NCBI GenBank assembly: GCA_019916065.1
Contig: CM034243.1
Coordinates: 806,001-870,000, forward strand
Origin: Vitellaria paradoxa
Taxonomy: Eukaryota; Streptophyta; Magnoliopsida; Ericales; Sapotaceae
DNA length: 64,000 bases
Reading direction: 5' to 3'
The notes under the pieces are model-generated. The model was given only the letters and a program-made list of their open reading frames with translations. It was not told the DNA's origin and made no database searches. Both the position numbers and the translations under genes were made by a program. Of this stretch, positions 23,139-33,254 are shown in pieces; position 1 is the stretch's first letter, and each line of letters opens with the position of its first letter.

Positions 23139-26100
23139 ATGACCTCAGGAGGAAACACTACCCCACCACCATCTCCACGGGCAGGAGACACTTCCACTCC
23201 TGCCAAAACTAAAGGGAGTGCGTTGGTTATCCGGACTCCAGGTCTGGAGTCCGCCCGGAAAAGAAAAACGGAGGATCCTCAGGTATTGAAACGGAGAGAA
23301 GAGCTGATGGCTAAGGCCAGTGAAAAGCAGGCAGAACTGGAGGAGATTCTGCTGGAATTGAGTAAGGAAAAGGGAAAACCCCCTGCTAGCCATACTGCTG
23401 ATTCTGGTCAATCCGACTCAGAATCTGATGAAGGTTACGATGCTCTTTACGAGAACCCCACTGATGAGGATGACGGGGACACCCATGAACAGAAGGAGGT
23501 GCGCTCTCGCTCGCGACGTGATGTCTCTCCTTTCAGGAAGGACTCGCGCCGTGCCAAACCGGTCGCAAAACGTGACGTGAGATCCGATGTTGACGCGCCC
23601 ATCAAAGCGCATCACCAAAGGAATCTCTCGAAAAAGATGCTGGAGGCGTATTCAGAGGAGGCGGATAGCTCGGACCAAGAAGAGCTAACCTTAAAGCGTA
23701 AGAAAGCGGGAAAGGCAAAGATGGAAGACTGGGGGCAAGCAGAGGAATGGAGTGCTCAGGGCCAAAGCACACGAATGATGGCAAGGAAAGCCTTGGGGCG
23801 AATCTCTGCCTCCCCATTCGTCGATGAAATAATTGATGCGGAGCCTCCGGAGAAATTCCAAACTCCGAGGCTTAATCTCTACGATGGGAGAACTGACCCC
23901 CTGGCCCACTACCGTCACTACATGCAGGCCATGACATTATGGAACAGCAACGACCACCTCATGTGCAAAATATTCCCTTCTAGTTTGGGGGATACAGCGC
24001 TTCAGTGGTTCCATAAACTGCCCCCTGGCAGTATTCAGTGTTGGCAGCAACTGGCGGAGGAGTTCGTTACCCGGTTTCTGGCTAACACAAAACAGCCTAA
24101 AACCGCTGACGCTCTCCTCACAATGAAAAGAAAGTCCGGGGAGTCATTGAGAGATTATTCCCGCCGTTACCTGGAGCTCTACAATGAGGTGGGAGAATGC
24201 TCGGAGCAATTGGCGGTCACCTCGTTCAAATTGGGGTTGCGGAAGGAGGATAGGCTGTGGCTCTCCTTGACCAAAAAGCCAGCAGCCAACATGTCCGATC
24301 TTATGTGCCGAATCGAGAAATACGCCAAGGTGGAGGACGAGACACAGCCGACCGAGCAGAAAGAAAGGAGATCCCAGGGCCAGACAAGAGAAAAAAGACG
24401 GGGAGATGGCCGCCGATTCATTGACGAGGGGAAGTCAGTCTTCGAAGCGGTTAATACGGTGTTCAAAGAACCAATCTTCAAGATCCTTCCCCAAATAAAA
24501 AATAAGCCATATTTCAGATGGCCCGGAAAGCTGCCGGATTTCCCTGGAAAGGAGAATTCCAAAAACTACTGCGCATATCATCAAGACAAGGGACATCGCA
24601 CCGGAGCCTGCCGATCGCTACGACATCATTTAGAGGAATTGGTGCGCAGAGGCCACCTTAAAGAGTTCGTCGATGAGGGCAGAACCAGAGAAGCAGCCCC
24701 ACAGGATAGAGAGCCAAGGAGGCCACGAGAAGAGACTGCCGAGGAGGAGGCAGCCGAAGAGGCACAACCCCCACCAAGGGCCAGGGCGCGCAGAGATGTC
24801 CCGAGACCTGCAGTCATCCACGTGATTCATATGGAACGACGACCCCAGAGTGTCATCAATCATGCCCCTAATCCACCAAGCAAAGAAATTTTGGGTGTCG
24901 CGGGTCAGCCGAGCAAGCGCCCAAGGACAGCCGCCATGGAGGAAATCACTTTTCATGAAGACGAGCATCCTGGTGTTCAGCTGCCGCACAATGATGCCCT
25001 AGTGGTCACTCTGGGCATGTTTAATTCAGAAGTAAGGAGAATCCTGGTAGATGCAGGAAGCTCAACAGAGGTTATGTTCCTGAGCTTATTTAAGAAGCTC
25101 GGACTAACTGAAGAAGATCTGGAACCGGCAGAATGCCCACTCATAGGATTCAATTCTGCTCCTGTCTGGCCTCTGGGCAGAGTTGTCATTCCTGTCCGCG
25201 TGGGTCCGGTGGAGCAAGAGGTTGAGTTCACCGTTGTGGATTCCCCTTCTTCCTACAATGCTATAGTAGGGAGATCGTGGATTCACGCTCTGAAGGCGAT
25301 CCCCTCAACCTACCACCAAGTGCTGAAGTTCCCCTATTGCGGGGAAGTGATTTCTATTTTGGGGGATCAGAATACCTCCCAAAAGCGTTTCTCTGCAGCT
25401 TTAAAGTCCAAAACGATCCCCGAACAAGTCCAGCTGGCGGAACTACCCGAGGACACACCAAAGATCGATGATGTCGGTGGTGATCCGCAGATGAAAGCAA
25501 CAGAGGGTTTGGAGAAATATCAAATTAGCCCGGTTGAGGATGATAAATTCTTCCTGATCGGCACCAACCTGAGCGCCGAGGAAAAACTAGAGCTGACGGA
25601 GATGCTTTTGAAGAATATCGGAACGTTCGCCTGGACTCCACACGAAATGCCAGGCATTTCCCCCGAAGTCATAACTCATAAGTTGAATGTGAATCCGGAG
25701 GTAAAGCCCGTGGTACAAAAAGCAAGGCGATCAGCTTTGCAGCACGCAGAAGCTGTTATTGAGGAGGTCGGCCGACTGTTAGAGGCGGAGGCCATTCGGG
25801 AGGTCTCATACCCGGAGTGGTTAGCTAATACGGTCGTGGTCAAGAAGAAGAATGGGAAGTGGAGAGTTTGCGTAGACTACACAGATCTGAACAAGGCCTG
25901 CCCTAAGGATCCATTCCCTCTGCCAAAGATCGACCAACTCGTTGATTCTACTGCTGGATGTTCCAGGATGTCCTTCCTGGATGCCTATAGGGGATATCAC
26001 CAAATCCCTATGTTCGGCCCTGATGAGGAAAAAACTTCTTTCATAACCCCGCGAGGCATATACTGTTATAGAGTTATGCCATTCGGGCTGAAGAACGCTG

Positions 26101-28760
26101 GAGCCACCTATCAACGGCTGGTTACAAAGATATTCAAAAAAGACCTCGGGCAGACGATGGAGGTCTACATTGATGATATGGTGGTGAAGAGCAAGGAGCC
26201 GAGCACTCATCTCCAGCATCTCCAGCATGTTTTCTCTACCCTTGATCGGTATGGGTTAAAATTAAATGCTGCCAAGTGTGCCTTCGGAGTTGGCTCGGGT
26301 AAATTTTTGGGCCACTTGGTGAGCAGAAGGGGAATTGAGGCTGATCCCGACCAAATACGTGCCATCCAATCTGTTTCGCCCCCGCGCACAAAAAAGGAGG
26401 TACAGAAGCTCACAGGGATGGTGGCGGCACTCAACCGGTTTATTAGCAGATCATCCGATAAGTGCCGGCCATTCTTTAGGCTGCTCAAAGGGGCCAATAA
26501 GATGCAATGGGATGCTGAGGCGGATGCGGCACTGGAAAAACTTAAAGAATACCTAACAACTGTCCCCATATTGTCAACACCGCAGCCGGGGGACATTTTG
26601 CAGCTATATCTGGCAGTCTCAGAGCATGCAGTCAGTGCCGTCGTGCTGAGAGAGCAACAAGGGAAACAGCATCCTATTTACTATGTGAGCAAAACGATGC
26701 AAGGAGCAGAGACCAGATATCTGCCCCTAGAAAAGTTGATCCTGGCACTAATAATGGCATCCAGGAAGCTAGCCCATTATTTCCATGCACACACCATTCA
26801 AGTTGTCACCGATCAGCCAATTGGCCATGTTTTAAAGAGGGCTGATGTATCGGGCCGACTAGCAAAGTGGGCAGTTTCCCTTGGTGCATTTGACATAAAG
26901 TTCGTCCCAAGAACCGCGATAAAGGCTCAGGTCCTGGCCGATTTTGTAGCGGAATTTTCGACACCAGTCTATGGTCAGACAAAAGAACTATGGCATGTTG
27001 AAATAAAGACTGCCCCGGCCGAACATAATGATGCCGAACAAACTTGGCAAATCGAGGTTGATGGGTCTTCGACTAGAAAAGGAGGTGGCGTAGGCATAGT
27101 TCTGACTACACCAGAAGGCGTCTCAATAGAGTATGCAATAAAACTCGAGTTTGAAGTCACTAATAATGAGGCGGAGTATGAAGCTCTCCTGGCTGGACTC
27201 GACATTGCTCGGCGCCTGATGGCAGATGATATCGTAGTAAGGACTGACTCTCAGTTGGTTGCTAACCAGCTAAAGGGTGAGTATGTGGCTAGAAGCGAAA
27301 AGATGGCAGAGTATCTAGAAGCAGCACAGAAGAGAATCGCAGGCTTCAATAAAGCTAGCGTGGAGCTCATTGGCAGGGATCATAACGCTCATGCTGATGC
27401 ACTTGCAACGCTAGCTGCCTCTTCTCGAATAAGGCTAACTGACCAGGTCTTTATGGAAGTCATAAAAAGGCCGAGCATAACGAAAGACGTTGAGGTAATG
27501 TGTGCTGACCCAGCCCCATCTTGGATGGATCCAATCATCGCTTACTTGAAGGACGGAACACTTCCCGAAGACAAAACTGAAGCAAAAAAGCTAAGGATAA
27601 AAGCCACCAGGTTTTGGCTCTCTCCCGACCAGAAGTTATACAAAAAGTCATTCACAGGCCCCTATCTCCTTTGTGTTCATCCCGATAAAGTGCAAGACTT
27701 TCTTTACGAGCTTCATGAAGGTGTCTGTGGAGCACATACTGGGGGCAGATCACTGGCGCACCGAGCAATTACTCAAGGGTATTGGTGGCCGAAGATGGGA
27801 TATGACGCTCAGGCCTATGTTCGGAAATGCAAGAAATGTCAGAAGTTCGCTCCCATTCCTCATCAACCGGCCCAGGAACTCAGCCCGCTTACCAGCCCTT
27901 GGCCGTTCGCTCAATGGGGACTTGATATTGTGGGGCCTCTGCCTTCCGCTTCGGGAAATAGAAAGTTCTTAGTGGTCGGCACCGACTACTTTACTAAGTG
28001 GGTGGAAGCAGAACCCCTAGCTCACATCAAAGATGCCGATACCATCCGATTTATTTGGAAGAACATCATTACCAGGTATGGCATCCCTAGGACACTTATT
28101 TCCGACAATGGGACGCAATTTGACAGTGCCCAGTTTAGGGAATATTGTTCTAGGTATGGAATCAAGAATGTTTACTCTACACCTGCTTACCCCCAAAGCA
28201 ATGGTCAAGCTGAAGCTACAAACAAAGTCATTCTCAATGGGATTAAGAAAAGACTGGAAGCGGCAAAAGGAAGATGGGTGGATGAATTGCCATCAGTACT
28301 GTGGACCTACCGAACAACCCCTAGAAGATCAACCGGAGAATCTCCCTTCTCTCTGGCTTACGGTGTCGAAGCCGTCATACCCTTAGAAGTTGGCCTCCCG
28401 AGCATCAGAACTCTATCATTTGACAGAGGGGAGAATGATCAAGCTATGGGAATAAGCCTGGATCTAATTGATGAAAGAAGGGAACTGGCAACACTAAGGT
28501 TAGCCAACTACCAGCAAGAGACAAGGAAGAAATTCAATAAAGGGGTCAGACGTAGAGAATTCCGTACTGGCGATTGGGTGCTGAGAAAATTGATGGGAAG
28601 CAGGAAAGATCAAACTGAAGGAAAGCTAGGAGCTAATTGGGAAGGACCATTCACCGTCTCTGAAGTGCTCGGCAATGGTGCCTACAAGTTAATTGACTTG
28701 GAGGGAAAGCCAATCAAAAGACCGTGGAATATAGCCCATCTAAAGTTGTACTATCATTAA
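23139..28760 (+). CDS. Gag-Pol polyprotein of Tat-type Ty3-gypsy element
   Basis: An uninterrupted frame of 1873 codons. Order: capsid/gag (about 230-400), a variant zinc knuckle CX2HX4HX4C (478-491) where the second Cys is His, aspartic protease (D638 in DAGSS), reverse transcriptase with YIDDM (1010-1014), first RNase H (about 1145-1260), a second archaeal-type RNase H (D1308, E1346, D1370, D1420), and integrase with an HHCC zinc region and the DD35E triad D1596, D1656, E1692. In the first RNase H the usual catalytic Asp is Ala (A1159 in YLAVS), a degeneration known for Tat elements, with the second domain intact. The end carries a GPF-type module and no chromodomain. Gag and pol are in one frame. 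No stop or shift is present, so the copy could be functional. Met 23139 is the first in frame and lies 74 bp after the primer site. Confidence 0.96.
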   Translation: MTSGGNTTPPPSPRAGDTSTPAKTKGSALVIRTPGLESARKRKTEDPQVLKRREELMAKASEKQAELEEILLELSKEKGKPPASHTADSGQSDSESDEGYDALYENPTDEDDGDTHEQKEVRSRSRRDVSPFRKDSRRAKPVAKRDVRSDVDAPIKAHHQRNLSKKMLEAYSEEADSSDQEELTLKRKKAGKAKMEDWGQAEEWSAQGQSTRMMARKALGRISASPFVDEIIDAEPPEKFQTPRLNLYDGRTDPLAHYRHYMQAMTLWNSNDHLMCKIFPSSLGDTALQWFHKLPPGSIQCWQQLAEEFVTRFLANTKQPKTADALLTMKRKSGESLRDYSRRYLELYNEVGECSEQLAVTSFKLGLRKEDRLWLSLTKKPAANMSDLMCRIEKYAKVEDETQPTEQKERRSQGQTREKRRGDGRRFIDEGKSVFEAVNTVFKEPIFKILPQIKNKPYFRWPGKLPDFPGKENSKNYCAYHQDKGHRTGACRSLRHHLEELVRRGHLKEFVDEGRTREAAPQDREPRRPREETAEEEAAEEAQPPPRARARRDVPRPAVIHVIHMERRPQSVINHAPNPPSKEILGVAGQPSKRPRTAAMEEITFHEDEHPGVQLPHNDALVVTLGMFNSEVRRILVDAGSSTEVMFLSLFKKLGLTEEDLEPAECPLIGFNSAPVWPLGRVVIPVRVGPVEQEVEFTVVDSPSSYNAIVGRSWIHALKAIPSTYHQVLKFPYCGEVISILGDQNTSQKRFSAALKSKTIPEQVQLAELPEDTPKIDDVGGDPQMKATEGLEKYQISPVEDDKFFLIGTNLSAEEKLELTEMLLKNIGTFAWTPHEMPGISPEVITHKLNVNPEVKPVVQKARRSALQHAEAVIEEVGRLLEAEAIREVSYPEWLANTVVVKKKNGKWRVCVDYTDLNKACPKDPFPLPKIDQLVDSTAGCSRMSFLDAYRGYHQIPMFGPDEEKTSFITPRGIYCYRVMPFGLKNAGATYQRLVTKIFKKDLGQTMEVYIDDMVVKSKEPSTHLQHLQHVFSTLDRYGLKLNAAKCAFGVGSGKFLGHLVSRRGIEADPDQIRAIQSVSPPRTKKEVQKLTGMVAALNRFISRSSDKCRPFFRLLKGANKMQWDAEADAALEKLKEYLTTVPILSTPQPGDILQLYLAVSEHAVSAVVLREQQGKQHPIYYVSKTMQGAETRYLPLEKLILALIMASRKLAHYFHAHTIQVVTDQPIGHVLKRADVSGRLAKWAVSLGAFDIKFVPRTAIKAQVLADFVAEFSTPVYGQTKELWHVEIKTAPAEHNDAEQTWQIEVDGSSTRKGGGVGIVLTTPEGVSIEYAIKLEFEVTNNEAEYEALLAGLDIARRLMADDIVVRTDSQLVANQLKGEYVARSEKMAEYLEAAQKRIAGFNKASVELIGRDHNAHADALATLAASSRIRLTDQVFMEVIKRPSITKDVEVMCADPAPSWMDPIIAYLKDGTLPEDKTEAKKLRIKATRFWLSPDQKLYKKSFTGPYLLCVHPDKVQDFLYELHEGVCGAHTGGRSLAHRAITQGYWWPKMGYDAQAYVRKCKKCQKFAPIPHQPAQELSPLTSPWPFAQWGLDIVGPLPSASGNRKFLVVGTDYFTKWVEAEPLAHIKDADTIRFIWKNIITRYGIPRTLISDNGTQFDSAQFREYCSRYGIKNVYSTPAYPQSNGQAEATNKVILNGIKKRLEAAKGRWVDELPSVLWTYRTTPRRSTGESPFSLAYGVEAVIPLEVGLPSIRTLSFDRGENDQAMGISLDLIDERRELATLRLANYQQETRKKFNKGVRRREFRTGDWVLRKLMGSRKDQTEGKLGANWEGPFTVSEVLGNGAYKLIDLEGKPIKRPWNIAHLKLYYH

Positions 28761-30299
28761 TTTTTTCTTCACATTTGTTGATTAAAGACTTTGCATGTAT
28801 ATTGAAAGGCAATCCTTTTTATAAAGCAAAAGCAAACTCAAAAGCTTGAAGATCACTTTCTGCTCAACAAAAAGACGCCACATCACTTTGGATGGTAGCA
28901 TGGAAAAAGCCAGGCTCGGCTTCCCGAGCATTGATACGGAAAGAATGCCCCATCTCCATCGATGTTGGCGCCCCATCTCCATCGATGTTGACACAATCCT
29001 GGTTTGTTTATTGACCAGGAAATGCTCTTTAGACTGAGATTCAATTCCTCGGTCTTCTGAAAAGAATTATCAAAAGAAACCACGCTCGGCTTGCCCAGCG
29101 TTGGTACAATCTTGGTTTGTTTATTGACCAGAAAATGCTCTTTAGACCGAGATTCAAGTCCTCGGTCTTCTGAAAAGAATTATCAAAAGAAGCCACGCTC
29201 GGCTTGCCCAGCGTTGGTACAATCCTGGTTTGTTTATTGACCAGGAAATGCTCTTTAGACCGAGATTCAATTCCTCGGTCTTCTGAAAAGAATTATCAAA
29301 AGAAACCACGCTCGGCTTGCCCAGCGTTGGTACAATCTTGGTTTATTTACTGACCAGGAAATGCTCTCTAGACTGAGATTCAATTCCTCAGTCTCCTGAA
29401 AAGAATTATCAAAAGAAATCCTATCAAAAGAAATCCATGCTCGGTTTGCCGACCATTGGAGCAGAGAGAACCCACATCATTTCTGATGGTGGCCCAATCT
29501 TGATTTATTCATCGACTAGAAACGATTTTTTCAAAAAAATCAAGATTCGATTCCTTGGCTTGTTAATTGGAAGCAAAAGAAGCATGTTCTAAAGAGCTCA
29601 ACGCCAGTATCAACATAACGGTACACATTTCGCGATGCTCGGCATGAGATTAAAAAGCGAAGATTTGTCAGAAGATAGTTACCCCCGTTATTATGAGAAA
29701 GAGGACAGCCGAACTTATCGAGGTATGTGAGAATTATTAAAGTTATGCCTCTTTAACAAAAGCTTGAAGTTATTTTATGAAAAGCAAATTACTACATGAG
29801 CTTGTTACCTTTGAAGGGTTTACTATTTAAAGTATTTTTGCTAGAAAGTGTGGTTGCTCGGCAAAGTGGTACAAATACAGACACCATACATATTCAATAT
29901 AAAGCATAAAATATACAAATGGAAAGACAGATTGTTAAAAGGAAACAATTCAAAAGCTTTCATTACATGCCTTAGAGTATGATTACAATACATTTTACAT
30001 AACTGTTAATCGAAGAAGATATCCTAAATCTAAGATGAGACATTAACATTTGTTGTAAGGGTTTGTAGCTATTTCGTGGGAGAAAACGTCTAGGTACTCC
30101 TGGGCTGCGCTCCTTATAATTCTGTCAGCAAACCAGTTAAGGCATTCTTCAATCAATTCATCGGCAGTTCTAAAGAGACAAAGACAGAGAAAAATAAAAC
30201 AAAATTAGACAGAAGTCAAACTGCTTTCATTCACTTGGAGTTAAAAGTTTTATATTACATCCAAAAAGAAAATAAAAATAAAAATTTATACAAGAAGGC
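28761..30299. other. 3' non-coding region of the Tat-type element
   Basis: It lies between pol and the antisense ORF region. It holds the 113-bp tandem repeats and a 23-bp duplication of GCCCCATCTCCATCGATGTT (about 28946-28990). No coding sequence is recognised from 29460 to 30299. Confidence 0.7.
28994..29440. repeat. 113-bp tandem repeat in the retrotransposon 3' region
   Basis: The anchor CAATCYTGGTTTRTTTA recurs at 28994, 29107, 29220 and 29333, an exact 113-bp period. Units contain CCAGGAAATGCTCT, CTCGGTCTTCTGAAAAG and CGCTCGGCTTGCCCAGCG; the last copy is diverged and partial. Confidence 0.93.
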
Positions 30300-30873
30300 T
30301 CACTTCTCTCCTCCCTTAGTGGGATCTCTCTCCACTATTAGATCAATCTGTTCAGGCGCCTGGGAGATGTCCTTCTGGGCACTGTCCACCTCAACCTCTC
30401 CCTCCTCAATTGTTTCTTCGGCAGTATGAATTGAGGGAGTTTGAGGTGGACGCTCAAAGCTGAATTGGGGAATTGGGCGTTCTGGATCAGGATAAGGGAC
30501 CTCCTTGTATATGGGGTTGGTGGGATCAACGTTGTTCTTCTTCATTGCAGCCTCCCAACCCTCAAGAAAGAAGATCGTACTCGGATATGTGGAATCCGTA
30601 TCGCCTGTTTATTTCTATCACCCCATTAACGATTCTATAAAAGTTATGGGTGAGATTCCTAGGGCCAAGGTCCAGAATGCTCATCATAGAGCGAAGAAAG
30701 GGGTGCAGGGGGAACCTAAGACCACCTTCGGTGATTGCCACTATGGGGAATTCCCCTGTTTCACGCTCGCCTTGTTCGGCGAGCCTGATACCTACGTTCT
30801 GAGGAATCTGGTATTTCTCCTTGAAAATCCTAACCTTTTCCTCAGAACTTAGCTCGTTCGCGAGTCTACCCAT
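30300..30873 (-). pseudogene. Antisense extra ORF of the Tat-type element, frameshifted
   Basis: On the strand opposite gag-pol, a frame begins at the ATG at 30871-30873 and ends at 30562 after 103 codons. It continues one frame over from about 30585 down to the stop at 30300-30302. Translation across both gives about 190 residues: a globular-looking first half (FPIVAITEGGLRFPLHPF, then INRRYGFHISEYD) and a Pro/Glu-rich second half. The first half resembles the plant 'putative gypsy-type transposon' family, which I know as accessory proteins of Tat elements; this is by eye only. One nucleotide lost or gained near 30580 explains the break. An intron is less likely because the frames meet directly. 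Such antisense ORFs have been reported in Tat-lineage elements; their role is unknown. Confidence 0.6.
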
Positions 30874-31386
30874 AACGGAAAATTTGAAGAAAAGAGAGGA
30901 TTAACTCACCGGAAATGAAGGACGACGGGAAGGGTGAAAGCTTGCGAAGACAAAAGCTCAGAGGAAAAGAAGCAAGGGAAATCTGTAGACTCAAATCGCA
31001 GACTGTAGACTCAAATCGCAGAAAAGAGGTAAGAGAAGATTAATCAGGTATATATGTATATGTGTATGTATCTCTAAGGGAAACCGAAGCGTTTCCAACG
31101 AAAAGGCAATGGGCGGTAAAAGTGGCATTTATTACCGCCCCGATTTTCAAATTTCTGACCATTCACGTTTTAACACCTCATATCTGGGAAACCGCGTAAG
31201 CGGCGCAGCAGATGAAAAGCTGAAAGGGCACTGCGCGTGTCGTCACGAGGAGAGAGAAAAGTCCAATCAGATTTGATACGCGTCAGGGACATACTAAACG
31301 ACAAAACTGCGTAGGAGGGTTGAAGGATCAAGGAGGTAAGGTTATTCTGCTCTGCTACTCTGCTCGGAAAATATCTTTTCTCGACC

Positions 31387-31401
31387 AGAGTGGGGGCAAA
31401 A
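31387..31401 (+). other. Polypurine tract
   Basis: AGAGTGGGGGCAAAA lies directly before the 3' LTR and is the expected plus-strand priming site. Confidence 0.88.
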
Positions 31402-32303
31402 TGTTGGGCATAATAATACTAAAGCTGTACTCTTGCCGAACAGATTTAGTCCGGTGCCACGTGGCGCGGTGCCGAGCAAATTCACATAAGCCACTTAGCC
31501 ACTTGCCGAGCACGTTCCGTTTGGACACGTGGCATCTCGCCGAACAACTGATTATTGGCACGAGGGTTCCACGTGAGTGATATACGTGAGTACACGATTT
31601 AGAGTTAGTGCTCCAAAGAGTACCCTGAATCTCGACATCAATAAACAATGTATAACCACGTGGCTATAGCCGAGGAATCTAGTTTGCTCGGCATCTATGT
31701 CGATGGCCAGTAAATATCAAACCTAGGGCCCACAGCCTTTAAAGAAGGCTTATGACCATAAATGCACCTTAGTTAGGATTGAACTAGGTACTTGTCTCTG
31801 GAGATGTAACTAAATCGGTCTATCTCGTTACGATTCGGTGGCTGATGCGACAAGAAGACAGTATGACCCTGAAATTCAGGATGTAATGCCGTGTTAAACC
31901 ACCAGAAGCATTAAATGAAAGGCACGGTGTATTTATGAGGGGTCTGAGACATTAAATGAAGGGGAAGGGCATTTAAAGCAAGAGTGTAAAAGAGGAACAC
32001 GGCAGTGTGCGTAATGTCGAGTCATAGGTATTAGGTATGCTGTAATCATTACTCAGACCACTATATATGGATATACAACTGAATCACGGAGGTAAGCTGA
32101 CTAATGCCAACTTAAACTTTGACTCTTTTATTTCCATAAAAACTTCTCTTGAGCGACTTGCTGACTTAATTATCGGAGGGTTTTCCGGCCTGAGACCTCC
32201 TCTCCGGCCGTCACCTTTCTTTCTGTCTTTGTTCGGCAGGTCGGCGATTGCATTTCCGGTTGGCGTGGTCAGCAGTTCCGGCGGTAATTTCTACTGCCGA
32301 ACA
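31402..32303 (+). repeat. 3' LTR of the Tat-type element
   Basis: 902 bp, the same length as the 5' LTR. The four differences from the 5' copy are a/g in AAATTCARGATG, c/t in TTAATYATCGG, t/c in CCTCTCYGGCC and g/a in TTTCTRCTGCC. Confidence 0.97.
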
Positions 32304-33215
32304 GTTTGTTTTCGCTCTAAAATGGGAGAGAGATTCAAAATGTTATTAATGCCTTTTTCAACTTGTCGATGCGAATTAATTAATAATGCCTCTTTTAACT
32401 TTCCGGTATTTAAGTTAGATTTAGGTTGCGTTCGGAAAAGTTAACTTTTAATTATTTAATTTTTTGTTTTAAAATGATTAAAATTATCATTTTATATTTT
32501 AATTTTTTTAAAATCATCAAGGACAAAAATATCAAACGAACAAAAAGTTAAAAAAGTATATGCTAAAAAATTAATTTTTTTTACTTCCCAAAAAAAAAAA
32601 AAAATAGCTATTAAACACTTACAAAAAATTTAAGTTTTTTACCTCCCAAATTCTACCTTAGAGTTTGAGTCAGTGTCAATTTATTTATATTATTTAATCA
32701 ATTGACAGTATACAAATAAAATAAAATTAGTGGGTAAAGAATTAATTATGAATAAATTTTTAAAGTTATTTCATGCACAATTTTTCAAACGAGTTATAAA
32801 AATCTTAGTTTGACCAAAATTAAAGTCTAACCGATATCCTTACCATTGGTATATAGCCTCATGTAATGTCCCTATTTACTAATAAACCGTTTGATCCGAC
32901 TCTGCTTTTAGTAGCTACCTCGAAAACCAATTTCTTTTGTATTTCTTATGCAAAATAATAATAATAATAATAAATAGTTTTTTATTTACAATTTTATTTA
33001 TTGAGATTATTATGTTTTGTGATAGGATGTTTGTATGAGAAGTTCTGCCTTGGAAATGTGTTAACATGCTCATTTTACACTTAAAAAGAATCTGTTAATT
33101 ATTATTATTTTTTTGTGCTAATATTTTTCCATTAGTTCCAAACAGTGTCAATAACTTGTATTCCACGTAAATTTTTGGAGTTCAGCATGCCTACTTTTTT
33201 GCGTGCAAGTTATTT

Positions 33216-33254
<39 letters not shown>

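Larger units (their letters stand above)
22141..32303 (+). mobile_element. Complete Ty3-gypsy (Tat-type) LTR retrotransposon
   Basis: The element is 10,163 bp long. It has 902-bp LTRs at both ends, a primer-binding site, one gag-pol frame, an antisense ORF region, a polypurine tract and a perfect 5-bp target duplication GTTTG (22136-22140 and 32304-32308). The LTRs begin TGTTGGGC and end GCCGAACA. An additional RNase H domain between the usual RNase H and the integrase, no chromodomain, and extra sequence 3' of pol place it in the Tat lineage. The two LTRs differ at only four positions, all transitions, so insertion is recent. Confidence 0.97.
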
